Assembly (NCBI RefSeq): GCF_000158175.1
Contig: NZ_DS999411.1
Location: forward strand, 270,708-334,707
DNA from: Luminiphilus syltensis NOR5-1B
Lineage (GTDB): Bacteria > Pseudomonadota > Gammaproteobacteria > Pseudomonadales > Halieaceae
Direction: 5' to 3'
Length of the DNA: 64,000 nt
Positions 45,345 to 53,944 of this stretch are shown here, one piece after another. How positions within the stretch are numbered: the stretch's first letter is position 1; the number at the start of each line of letters is the position of its first letter. The notes below the pieces were generated by a model, which did no database searches, was not told the DNA's origin, and was given only the letters and a program-made list of their open reading frames with translations. The position numbers and the translations under genes are program-made.

Positions 45345-47540
45345 ATGTCCGAACGAATCGAATGCGCAGGGTTGCAGGTAGACACCCGGCTGCATGACCT
45401 GCTGGTGAATGAGATTGCGCCGGGTACGGGGGTGGAGCCCTCCGTCTTCTGGCAGGGGCTCGCCGATATCGTCAACGAACTCGGCCCGCGAAACCGGGAA
45501 CTGCTGCAAATCCGGGACGACCTGCAGCGCAAAATCGATGACTGGCACCGGGCGAATCCGGGGACTGATTTTGACCGGGCCGAGTACAAGGCCTTTTTAC
45601 AGGACGTCGGTTATTTACTGCCCGAGCCTGCAAGCGTCGCCGTCACCACCGACAACGTCGACGACGAAATCGCGCGCATTGCCGGGCCGCAATTGGTGGT
45701 TCCCGTCATGAACGCTCGTTATGCCCTCAACGCCGCCAATGCCCGCTGGGGCAGCCTGTACGACGCGCTGTATGGCACCGATGCCATCGGCGAGGAAGAC
45801 GGTGCCGAGCGCGGGGGGGCCTACAATCCGGTGCGCGGTGGCAAGGTCATCGCCTGGGCGCGACGCTTTCTCGACAAACACTTTCCGCTCGATGGCGGCG
45901 CCCATGCCGAAGCCGCAGCGTATTCGGTGGCAGATGGCGCGCTGGCCATCACGCAACAAGACGGCAGTGCTGCGACGCTTTTGGAGGGCACCCAATTTGT
46001 GGGCTACACCGGCGAAGCTGCGGCGCCTGAGAGCATTCTGCTCAAGCACAACGGCCTGCATGTGGAAATCCAGATCGACCCTGAGCATCCCGTGGGAAAA
46101 ACGGACACCGCGGGCGTCAAGGACTTATGCATCGAAGCGGCCATCACAACGATTCAGGATTGCGAGGACTCCGTCGCCGCGGTTGATGCCGAGGACAAGG
46201 TGCTGGTGTATCGCAACTGGCTGGGGCTGATGAAAGGCGACCTCAGCGAGACCGTGACCAAAGGGGGTAAGTCCCATACCCGCACACTACACCCGGATCG
46301 GGAGTTCACCGCTGCCAACGGCTCAACCCTGACATTACACGGACGCAGCGTGATGTTTGTGCGCAACGTCGGCCATTTGATGACCAACCCGGCGATTCTC
46401 GATGCCGAAGGCAATGAAATTCCCGAAGGCCTGATGGATGCGATGTTCACAGTACTCTGCTCGGTCCACGACCTGAAGCACACGGGCACCGTCAGGAACT
46501 CGCAGACCGGCAGCATTTACATCGTTAAACCGAAAATGCACGGCCCCGACGAGGTGAGCCTCGCCGTCGATCTTTTTTCTCGGGTAGAGGATGCGTTCGG
46601 TTTGCCGCGCAACACCATCAAGATGGGCATCATGGATGAAGAGCGGCGAACCACGATCAACCTCGCCGAATGCATTAACCGGGCACGCGAGCGGGTAGTG
46701 TTTATCAATACCGGCTTTTTGGACCGCACCGGGGACGAGATCCACACCAGTATGCAAGCCGGTGCGATGACCGCCAAAAGCGCCATGAAGTCCGAGACCT
46801 GGATCAACGCCTACGAAAAGTGGAACGTGGATGTGGGCCTCGCCTGCGGGCTGCAGGATCACGCCCAGATCGGCAAGGGCATGTGGGCCATGCCCGACAA
46901 GATGGCAGAGATGCTCAAGACCAAAATCGGCCACCCCGAAGCCGGCGCCAACTGCGCCTGGGTGCCCTCACCTACAGCCGCCGTGCTGCACGCCACCCAC
47001 TACCACGATGTCGACGTATCGGCCGTTCAGCGAGCGCTTGGCGGAAAGCATCGCGCGACCGTCGCGGAGATTCTCGACGTGCCGCTGAAAGGCGCCGGCA
47101 ATCTCGACGCCGAGGGCATCCAGCGCGAACTCGACAACAACGCCCAGGGCATCCTCGGCTATGTCGTGCGCTGGGTCGACCAGGGTGTGGGCTGCTCCAA
47201 GGTGCCTGACATCAATGACGTAGGCCTGATGGAAGACAGGGCGACGCTGCGTATTTCCAGCCAGTACATTGCCAATTGGTTGCACCATGGGCTGGTCACC
47301 GAAGCGCAGGTGCGGGAGACGCTCGAGCGCATGGCGGCGGTGGTGGACGAACAGAATGCCGGCGACCCGGCTTATCAGCCGATGGCGCCTGAGTTTACAG
47401 CCAGCGTGGCGTTTCAGGCGGCGTGTGATTTGGTATTTGAGGGGATGGCGCAGCCGAGTGGGTATACGGAGCCGGTGTTGCATCGGAGGAGGAGGGAGGC
47501 GAAGCTGCAATCCGCTTTTTCGCGTTTTCCCGACAGATAA
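45345..47540 (+). CDS. glcB: Malate synthase G
   Basis: Condenses glyoxylate with acetyl-CoA to malate, allowing growth on acetate, fatty acids or glycolate. The 731 residues are the expected length for isoform G. Clear motifs include [19 protein letters not shown], a central [35 protein letters not shown]-like [26 protein letters not shown] and [20 protein letters not shown] lies well before the ATG. The last 40 codons change in character and include AGG-AGG-AGG for Arg. It is followed by an AT-rich stretch, so the gene marks an island border. Confidence 0.96.
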   Translation: MSERIECAGLQVDTRLHDLLVNEIAPGTGVEPSVFWQGLADIVNELGPRNRELLQIRDDLQRKIDDWHRANPGTDFDRAEYKAFLQDVGYLLPEPASVAVTTDNVDDEIARIAGPQLVVPVMNARYALNAANARWGSLYDALYGTDAIGEEDGAERGGAYNPVRGGKVIAWARRFLDKHFPLDGGAHAEAAAYSVADGALAITQQDGSAATLLEGTQFVGYTGEAAAPESILLKHNGLHVEIQIDPEHPVGKTDTAGVKDLCIEAAITTIQDCEDSVAAVDAEDKVLVYRNWLGLMKGDLSETVTKGGKSHTRTLHPDREFTAANGSTLTLHGRSVMFVRNVGHLMTNPAILDAEGNEIPEGLMDAMFTVLCSVHDLKHTGTVRNSQTGSIYIVKPKMHGPDEVSLAVDLFSRVEDAFGLPRNTIKMGIMDEERRTTINLAECINRARERVVFINTGFLDRTGDEIHTSMQAGAMTAKSAMKSETWINAYEKWNVDVGLACGLQDHAQIGKGMWAMPDKMAEMLKTKIGHPEAGANCAWVPSPTAAVLHATHYHDVDVSAVQRALGGKHRATVAEILDVPLKGAGNLDAEGIQRELDNNAQGILGYVVRWVDQGVGCSKVPDINDVGLMEDRATLRISSQYIANWLHHGLVTEAQVRETLERMAAVVDEQNAGDPAYQPMAPEFTASVAFQAACDLVFEGMAQPSGYTEPVLHRRRREAKLQSAFSRFPDR

Positions 47541-47732
47541 GAGTTCTGAACCGGGCAACCACTTAAAACATCTGATTGCTTAGGTCCTGAGGTATCCGTA
47601 AAAATGCCGCGAAAATAGTCAACATTGAGAACGTAGCGGCGTACAATTTCTAAAGGACCTCTACTCTTCAATAGTCGGCCTATCGCTATCGCATTTAGTT
47701 CCCCTAAAATGATGGCAATTTTGATGCCGATT

Positions 47733-47738
47733 TATAAT
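47733..47738 (+). promoter_or_regulatory. Candidate -10 element before the methyltransferase gene
   Basis: A perfect TATAAT lies 40 bases before the TTG start of the methyltransferase gene, in the 237-base AT-rich gap after glcB. The -35 region at 16-18 bases upstream is poor, so this is a candidate only. It is a likely promoter for the methyltransferase-sulfatase gene pair. Confidence 0.4.
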
Positions 47739-47777
47739 ACGCTCAACGAATACTCCCACATCCCCTAAGGACCTAGG

Positions 47778-48401
47778 TTGAATAGCAGCAACTCTAATCG
47801 AGTCATTGCGGCATACAAGAGGTATGCTCCGTTTTATGATCTACTTTTTGGGCAATTGCTCCAAAACGGAAGAGAAGAAATGGCAAAATGGATTGAGCAA
47901 ATAAGCCCAAAAAGTTTGTTAGAGGTAGGAGTGGGAACAGGCTTAGCTTTATCGCTTTATCCCGAAAAAACGACCGTCGTAGGCATCGATATTTCATTCG
48001 ATATGCTAACTCGCGCTAAGGCGCAACTGCGTGAAACTTCAGGTGAGCAGGTAAAATTAATTCTCGCTGATGCTGAAAACCTACCTCTACCAGACAACCA
48101 CTTCGATTGCGTTACTGCACCCTACGTGCTTTCGGTGACACCTGATCCATCCGCGCTGATGCACGAAATGAGAAGGGTATGCAAACCGAATGGTAAAATA
48201 ATAATCGTCAATCACTTCAAAGGCGCTGGTATATGGAGCTTTGCCGAACAGGTCGTCTCGCCCCTCTCAAATTACATTGGCTTTCAGTCAAACTTCTCTA
48301 TAGAAAATTTAGACTCCAAACACTGGGAAATTGAAAAAATACAAAACGTAAACCTGCTGTCACTATCAAAGTTGGTATTACTGAACAATGCGACGTCATA
48401 A
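47778..48401 (+). CDS. SAM-dependent methyltransferase, PmtA-like
   Basis: A 207-residue class I methyltransferase. The SAM-binding motif is LLEVGVGTGLALS near 46-58, with DISFDMLTRAKAQL, LADAENLPLPDNHFD and a post-motif PNGKIIIVNH. The opening YKRYAPFYDLLFGQLLQ and the overall length match the Rhodobacter-type phosphatidylethanolamine N-methyltransferase, but similar proteins methylate quinones, so the substrate is tentative. The start is TTG with AAGGA upstream. Codon use is AT-rich compared with glcB. It overlaps the next gene by 14 bases. Confidence 0.75.
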   Translation: MNSSNSNRVIAAYKRYAPFYDLLFGQLLQNGREEMAKWIEQISPKSLLEVGVGTGLALSLYPEKTTVVGIDISFDMLTRAKAQLRETSGEQVKLILADAENLPLPDNHFDCVTAPYVLSVTPDPSALMHEMRRVCKPNGKIIIVNHFKGAGIWSFAEQVVSPLSNYIGFQSNFSIENLDSKHWEIEKIQNVNLLSLSKLVLLNNATS

Positions 48402-50259
48402 CACCGCAGTCAGAGCCGGCTACCTGATTGCTCTTGAGTTTCTTGTCTGGCTCATGCCAGCCTTCGCGTTTCTATTTATCTACATAAACTTCTTCGGAGC
48501 GCCGACAAGCGCTATCACACCACACCTCGAGATAATCTCCACAATCGCTTTCTTTTTTATCAGCCTTCGCTGGTATATCATGGCAAATGCGATCTTGGCT
48601 CCAATAAAATTTGCGACCATCATAATTTACAGCGCAGCACTCACCTTAATAAGTGTTTATTATGTGCTAATACTGGTCGGCCTCGATAGCTGGGGTAGGG
48701 TGGCCACTTGGCCTTTAATCCGAACTTATATCAAACAATGGAGCCTCCTAAGCGAAGTTCTAGGTGTTTCCCCACTTATATTCCTCACCATAATTTCGCT
48801 TTCCATATTAGCGCTTTCCCTACTACTTCGCCGCTTTCTAGGCTATCTAAACTGGCATGTTGCATTAAATAATGCCGGAGTGACCTCGGAAATAGCGCCT
48901 CTCGCATTAGGCGCAGCTTCTTTAGTCATGACAATAACCATATATATGGGTATAACGATCCCTCGCAACGACGCTGAACCTATCGCGAAAACATTTAACC
49001 CTTTAGGCGGATTCAATAGCAGCCAAAGCCACCTAATTGACACACTTGAATTCAACCGAGGCACCGTAGACCAACTTGATAATTATCGGAAGAGGAAAGA
49101 TCCGCAACTAAAAAGAAATGTCGTTATTATTGTCGGAGATGCCCTCCGATACGATCACTTAGGGATACTAGGCTATGAAAGGGAGACTACTCCCCACCTA
49201 GATCGGCGGCAACGCACTAATCCATTTGAATACAAATCGAAAATCCACTCTACTTGCGCCGAATCTTTCTGTGGATTGATGAGCATTGCGCGTTCAAAAT
49301 ACGTGAAAGATTTTCGTACGCACGATGTGACGCTTCAACAGGTTCTCTCGGCGAGCGGGTTTGAAATCATGTTAGTATTGGGCGGCGATCACACTAATTT
49401 TTACGGGCTGGCAACGCAACTCGGTCCTTCGGATTACTTTTGGGATGGCTCGCTATCGGCAGGATATCTGAACGATGACTTTAAGGTCATTAAGGTAATA
49501 GAAAGCTTAGATACGTGGGCAGGGAAACCAACATTCCTACAAATCCATTTGATGTCAACGCACGCGCTTGGAAAACGTCACCCAGAATTGAACTCGTATA
49601 TGCCTTCAAAAAATTATTACTCCAAGGCGTTTCGTCAAGAAAATAAAGCCAATCGACGATCTTATTTCAACTTTTATGATAATGGAGTAATAGGTTTTGA
49701 CCATGCGATAAATGAAATTCTCGGGTTATTGGAATCCAAAGGTTATTTAAACGACACGTTTTTAGTTATAACCGGAGACCACGGTGAGGCGCTTGGGGAG
49801 CACGGTCATTACGGGCACCAGGCGAGCCCGTTCGAGCCACTGATTCAGATACCGCTATTAATGAAAAGATTTGGCTATAAAGGCCCTAAACTCTTGAAAA
49901 GGGTTTCGGCGTCACAAATTGATATAGCCCCGACGATACTTCAAGAAGTTGGCCTAGAAGAACCTAGATCTTGGCAGGGCTTGAGTCTGAGCCACCTCTA
50001 TGAAAGAGACTTTTCCTACTTTCAGCAAGGTAATAACATAGGTCTATTCGACTTCAGGGACAACGATAATATATGGAAGTTTTGGCTGGATGTAAATTCT
50101 AGCGAAGAATATATCTTCAATATATCAAAAAACGTGGATGAGACGCAGAACCAATCGCATAATATTTCCAAAAACCTAAAACTCACATGGATGACAAAGG
50201 TAGCGTCCAGTGCCCTTGCTTCCGGGCAGTCGAATTCTGGGACGGAAGGCTCAAAATGA
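48388..50259 (+). CDS. Membrane sulfatase-family protein (phosphoethanolamine transferase/LtaS-like architecture)
   Basis: A 623-residue protein with about five N-terminal helices up to residue 195 and a large outer-face sulfatase-fold domain from about 245. Metal-ligand motifs are VVIIVGDALRYDHLGILGY and ITGDHGEALGEHGHYGH near the end. The nucleophile region reads HSTCAESFCGLMSIA, offering Thr, Cys or Ser. The architecture matches enzymes that move or remove phospho-head groups (EptA, LtaS, OpgB-like) or sulfate on surface lipids and glycans. Coupling to the PmtA-like gene hints at membrane lipid head-group or glycan modification; the reaction is unknown. Confidence 0.75.
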   Translation: MRRHNTAVRAGYLIALEFLVWLMPAFAFLFIYINFFGAPTSAITPHLEIISTIAFFFISLRWYIMANAILAPIKFATIIIYSAALTLISVYYVLILVGLDSWGRVATWPLIRTYIKQWSLLSEVLGVSPLIFLTIISLSILALSLLLRRFLGYLNWHVALNNAGVTSEIAPLALGAASLVMTITIYMGITIPRNDAEPIAKTFNPLGGFNSSQSHLIDTLEFNRGTVDQLDNYRKRKDPQLKRNVVIIVGDALRYDHLGILGYERETTPHLDRRQRTNPFEYKSKIHSTCAESFCGLMSIARSKYVKDFRTHDVTLQQVLSASGFEIMLVLGGDHTNFYGLATQLGPSDYFWDGSLSAGYLNDDFKVIKVIESLDTWAGKPTFLQIHLMSTHALGKRHPELNSYMPSKNYYSKAFRQENKANRRSYFNFYDNGVIGFDHAINEILGLLESKGYLNDTFLVITGDHGEALGEHGHYGHQASPFEPLIQIPLLMKRFGYKGPKLLKRVSASQIDIAPTILQEVGLEEPRSWQGLSLSHLYERDFSYFQQGNNIGLFDFRDNDNIWKFWLDVNSSEEYIFNISKNVDETQNQSHNISKNLKLTWMTKVASSALASGQSNSGTEGSK

Positions 50260-50499
50260 TCAAACAGAAATAGGAAAACACTATTGACTTTATAAAGTTT
50301 AGATGGCGTCTGAGTACTCATACGAGCTATCGATGAAGATTAAACTGGCCGTCAGATACGCCGCGCATCACCAGCCAATACGTCGCCAACTAGTCTCACC
50401 GAGCGCTGGTCTCTAAGCCGCAGATGCACGGGACAGTAGAAAGCATGGCTGCCGGTGCGAGTGTGCGGAACGTGCGCGACCCGACTTACGAGCCCGTCG

Positions 50500-50913
50500 C
50501 GCCTCACTGTGGCGCTAAACGTCGCAATGTAGGCAGCCTGCGATTAAATATCTTGGGGATCGCGCCAGCCAATGGGCTATACGGAGCAGGAATTATGAAT
50601 TTGCGCTCGACCTTGACTGAGATAACAATGGCAAACGCCCTCTTTGTGGCTTTGCGAAAACCATCCTCGGTAAGCCTTACTCGCATAGTGCTGACAATTT
50701 TTGTCAATTTCGCACCACCCGCGTCATCGCCACTAAGTATAAGCTCGAAAGATTTATCGTATCGAGGTAATGCGTCTCTGACTAAACCTAGACGCCGAGA
50801 CACCGGCGGCTAAAAGCAGCTTATTTTGAAGATTGGCAAGCTTATTGCTTAACATTACGCACGCGAGCCGCCGTTAGAATCTGGGTAGCCAGAGCTGGCT
50901 CGCCTCACTGTGG
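50500..50913 (+). repeat. Direct repeat pair upstream of pilA
   Basis: CGCCTCACTGTGG occurs at 50500-50512 and again at 50901-50913, 401 bases apart, with partial similarity continuing a few bases to the left (GAGCCCGTCG against GAGCTGGCT). The second copy lies just before the pilA ribosome-binding site. It may mark a partial duplication or recombination of the pilA leader. Confidence 0.5.
50833..50850 (+). promoter_or_regulatory. Sigma54 (RpoN) promoter of pilA
   Basis: TTGGCAAGCTTATTGCTT matches the -24/-12 consensus: GG at 50835-50836, exactly ten bases, then GC at 50847-50848, with TTGGCA and TTGC context. Transcription would begin near 50860, giving a leader of about 72 bases to the pilA ATG. 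Type IV pilin genes in pseudomonads are driven by sigma54 and PilR, so this is the expected promoter class. PilS and PilR are not in the window. Confidence 0.85.
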
Positions 50914-50931
50914 TAAATAGGAGAAATCAGA

Positions 50932-51348
50932 ATGCTACAAATTGACAATATGGCAACCCGAAAACAGAGTGGTTTTACGCTCATCGAACTGATGATCGTA
51001 ATCGCCATCATCGGTATTTTGGCTGCAGTTGCTCTGCCCGCTTATCAAACTTACGTCAAGCGCGCAAAGTTCTCTGAAGTTATTTTAGCCACCTCGACCG
51101 TAAAATCTCAGGTTGAAGTATGGGCTCAGAAATATGGTGTCTTACCAGTCGCCGCGCAAGTCAACACGGGCGGCGGAAACTCGGGAAATTTCGTAACATC
51201 CCTTACTTGGGCCGCGGGAGTAATCAACGCCACGGGCAGTGCTGACGTCGACAGCCAAACCTTCACATTAACGGCTACGCTGGACACTAACTTCGACACC
51301 GTCAGATGGACCGAGGGCGGGAGTTGTGTAGCGGCAGGCTTTTGTTAA
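50932..51348 (+). CDS. pilA: Type IV major pilin (PilA/PilE type)
   Basis: A 138-residue prepilin. The 14-residue leader ends at Gly14 and the mature protein starts F-T-L-I-E with the invariant Glu at position 5, then [20 protein letters not shown]. The C-terminal disulfide loop is formed by the two Cys in SCVAAGFC, unusually small. Ser and Thr are abundant in the globular part, possible glycosylation sites. AGGAG lies before the ATG at 50932; a second ATG six codons later also fits. It is preceded by a sigma54 promoter and followed by a strong terminator. Processing is by PilD at 61551. Confidence 0.94.
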   Translation: MLQIDNMATRKQSGFTLIELMIVIAIIGILAAVALPAYQTYVKRAKFSEVILATSTVKSQVEVWAQKYGVLPVAAQVNTGGGNSGNFVTSLTWAAGVINATGSADVDSQTFTLTATLDTNFDTVRWTEGGSCVAAGFC

Positions 51349-51379
51349 TTTCTTCGATCTAAGTCCAGCTGTATAAGAT

Positions 51380-51416
51380 AAGCCGGGGCGTCTTTTTGAC
51401 GGTCCGGCTTTTTTAC
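51380..51416 (+). terminator. Rho-independent terminator of pilA
   Basis: AGCCGGGGCGTC pairs with GACGGTCCGGCT around a TTTTT loop (two positions imperfect), followed directly by TTTTTT. It sits 32 bases after the pilA stop and 21 bases before the next gene, so most pilin mRNA should end here, with read-through or a separate promoter for the downstream gene. Confidence 0.9.
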
Positions 51417-51436
51417 ATTGGATATGAATTGCAAAA

Positions 51437-53563
51437 ATGGCGCCAAATAAAATCAAATATAATATCGCGCAGGCTAGCTGGATAAACAAAAGCACTCTTG
51501 TACTCGTGCTGATTACCGTAGCGATCTCGTTTTATGGGGCAGTAACTTCGGACAATGGCACTTACGACCAATTTTGGCATGTTAAAGTTGGGATAGATTT
51601 GTTATATCGGGGCTTATCTCCCTTAATAGATCACTATAGCTTCACCTTCGAAAACTCATCTGTAAAACTCCAGCCTTATCCGTTTCAGATTCTATATGGC
51701 TTTCTGGAACGACGATTGGGGTTCGAGCACGCTACGATCGCGCTTAAATCATTCTTTTTCCTGACTTTTTTAATATCACTTTTCTTCTTAATCAAATGTT
51801 CTGACGCGAAAGGGCTAGTAGCTGCTCTGGGCCTAGCCGCAAGCACATACTTTATACAGCAGCGGCTAGTCCCTCGCCCCGAAATAGTCGACTTTACGCT
51901 GCTTAGCATCGCCGCCATTCTGTATTCGATGGCGGATCGCGAGTTTTCGCCCAAGAATGTGGCAGCAATACTAGTTCTATCGCTGGCTTGGGTAAATTTT
52001 CACGCCGGCATAATCCCCTACGTGATATTTTCGGGGTTATACATTCAAAAGTTTTATGACTTTACTAGCAAAGGCACGCATAAAATCGCCAGCGAATGGC
52101 CACTTTTTTGGGCCTCAGGGTTGATATTGCTCGTTGTTGGCTGGGCCAATCAAGACATCGCTCACCCGATAATCAACGCTCTTCAGTTTTCTGATTCCTG
52201 GGATCGAATTTCCGAACATCAATCTTCCTTAATCCTGATCGGCGAAGGCAGTGCAATTATTGCTTTTTGGGCTGTCGCACTCAGCGTGACGGCCTGGGCA
52301 GTGGCGTCGAGAAATATCGGTATTGCCATCGTTTGTTTGATTTTTATCTATGCTTCGATTGATCGAATAAGAATGATATCAATGGCCGGCGTAGCAATTT
52401 CGGTACTCTTTTTCGTTATGGCATCTAATGAGCGAAGCAAAGTTACATTTTTGACTTTGTCGGTAGGCATTAGGGCTCTTTTAGTTCTATTAGGACTCGC
52501 AGCGACATTAACGTTCGTAGCGAACTTTCACTACGTTCCAAAAAAGATCCCGAGGTACTCCGAAACAATACCCTCTGACGTTGTAGACTACCTAAAGGCG
52601 CAGTCCGGCAGAGGTGGTAATATCTTCAATATGTACCATCAGGGCGGCTATTTGCTGTATAGACTCCCACCGACATACAAGATTTTTATTGATGGTAGAA
52701 CGGGAATTCTTTACCCCCCATCCCACTTTCTCAAATTTAATCAGTTCACAGACAGTCACCCCGGTAAAGCTCGCGACCTAGCTGCTCAATATCAGATCGA
52801 CCTGGCAATTTGGCCCTTTTCAAAGCTAACACATCTATCAATTGGAAAAGATTTTAACCTTACACCAGAGTACATTGGGAGCAGTAATGTTCTCTACTCC
52901 AAAACTGGCGGTCTTCAGGAAATTGCTGATATTTTGATGTTTCCATCATGTACGCCAAAAATTATTGAACACATGAATAAAAACAAAATGAAAGAGATAA
53001 TAGATGCCCAGAAACCCAGGAATGAAATTCTAAAAGAACTCACTTTCGCCCTAGAAAGTGTACCTGTCGGAGTAGATGGATTTTTGGAATCTACCAATCT
53101 AATGAAGAATTCAATTTTCTATCGAGATGCCTATCTTAGGCCCCTCATGTATTCGGCAATCTCCCAAGAGGACTACGAACGTACAAAGAAAGCTTTCGAA
53201 GCACTTTCGAACAGAAGCACTTTAGATCTTATCGTTATGGCTTATAACGCAAGAGACAATAAAGATACTGACTTCCAGACTAGCTTGCTCGTCGCCGTAA
53301 TGACTAGTTACTGGGAGGACTCCTCGCCAGAAAGATTAATCACGAGACCACAGGCTGTTAAGATTTTAGAGCTTTATACCACTCTTGCGCTCGACACAGA
53401 ATCAAATGAAGGAATAAATAATTTAGCAAGAAACTTCTCGAAGCGGCATCGCATCGAAATGAATCCGAGTCGAAGTACCAGCTTAGATAACTACATTTAC
53501 ACGGATCACTGCGAGTCGCTGCTAAGCATGAGCGGTGCGCCTTTACCTGATATTGCATTCTGA
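51437..53563 (+). CDS. Large GT-C-like multi-pass membrane protein, candidate pilin glycosyltransferase
   Basis: A 708-residue protein. The first 380 residues have about ten to eleven helices; the rest is a soluble domain facing the outer side. After helix 1 comes a loop with NGTYDQFWHVKVGIDLLYRG and DHYSF, resembling the acidic-aromatic loop (D-x-D/W-x-H, DPFSFT) of GT-C glycosyltransferases that use polyprenyl-phosphate sugars. MYHQGGYLLYRLPPTYKIF and FIDGRTGILYP lie at the start of the soluble part. It sits directly after pilA, as pilin glycosyltransferases such as TfpO/PglL and TfpW do. It is not an obvious member of any of these, so the function is inferred. Confidence 0.6.
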   Translation: MAPNKIKYNIAQASWINKSTLVLVLITVAISFYGAVTSDNGTYDQFWHVKVGIDLLYRGLSPLIDHYSFTFENSSVKLQPYPFQILYGFLERRLGFEHATIALKSFFFLTFLISLFFLIKCSDAKGLVAALGLAASTYFIQQRLVPRPEIVDFTLLSIAAILYSMADREFSPKNVAAILVLSLAWVNFHAGIIPYVIFSGLYIQKFYDFTSKGTHKIASEWPLFWASGLILLVVGWANQDIAHPIINALQFSDSWDRISEHQSSLILIGEGSAIIAFWAVALSVTAWAVASRNIGIAIVCLIFIYASIDRIRMISMAGVAISVLFFVMASNERSKVTFLTLSVGIRALLVLLGLAATLTFVANFHYVPKKIPRYSETIPSDVVDYLKAQSGRGGNIFNMYHQGGYLLYRLPPTYKIFIDGRTGILYPPSHFLKFNQFTDSHPGKARDLAAQYQIDLAIWPFSKLTHLSIGKDFNLTPEYIGSSNVLYSKTGGLQEIADILMFPSCTPKIIEHMNKNKMKEIIDAQKPRNEILKELTFALESVPVGVDGFLESTNLMKNSIFYRDAYLRPLMYSAISQEDYERTKKAFEALSNRSTLDLIVMAYNARDNKDTDFQTSLLVAVMTSYWEDSSPERLITRPQAVKILELYTTLALDTESNEGINNLARNFSKRHRIEMNPSRSTSLDNYIYTDHCESLLSMSGAPLPDIAF

Positions 53564-53696
53564 TCCGCGAGACGACTATTAAGTAGCCTGACAAATCTTT
53601 TGATGCCCATCATTGGAGACCAGCACAGGGATTAGGTCGTAGAAAGATTGTTTATCAGTGAGGCGTAATATGTAATCGAAAATTTTATTCTCATGA

Positions 53697-53852
53697 ATGC
53701 AGACTCCACTGCTCTCAAGGATCAGGGTTGCAGAATTCCATAGTGCACTCGACGGTTCCGATCAGTATGAGACAATAACTTTCATCCAAAAAGATGAAGT
53801 TAGCGTAGGAATATTAATCGAGAAGTTTGGACTTTGCTGATTACCTGAGCGT
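53697..53852 (+). pseudogene. Possible fragment of an FkbM-type methyltransferase
   Basis: In the 381-base gap between the GT-C-like gene and the convergent wecE-like gene, one frame reads YETITFIQKDEVSVGILIEKFGLC-stop (given in part) and the +1 frame continues FADYLSV. This resembles the V-T-V-D-x-L-I-x-x-F-G-x-P-D-Y-L-K stretch that precedes the DxEG motif of FkbM-family methyltransferases, with one frameshift. The N-terminal and C-terminal parts are gone. The rest of the gap shows no gene. The match is short, so this is tentative. Confidence 0.3.
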
Positions 53853-53944
53853 AATAGCGTCGGCCGGCGTCTCTTGGCTATTAGCGTGGAGAAGTAATAC
53901 CCACCATTGCCGCGGCTTCGCCACCAAAGGCAAATCAAACGCTG

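Larger units (their letters stand above)
50260..50931. other. 672-base gap upstream of pilA, no convincing gene
   Basis: Two overlapping ORFs of about 100-130 codons on opposite strands (50424-50813 plus, 50504-50803 minus) have no recognisable motif, weak starts and poor composition, so I do not call them. The stretch holds a 13-base direct repeat, and its last 100 bases carry the pilA sigma54 promoter and leader. It could be decayed DNA or a long regulatory region with upstream PilR sites. Confidence 0.6.

Noticed and set aside
50424-50813. Overlapping ORFs on both strands in the gap before pilA (also 50504-50803 minus)
   Set aside because: No recognisable domain, no ribosome site, unusual composition. 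Either could be decayed DNA; not enough to call a gene.
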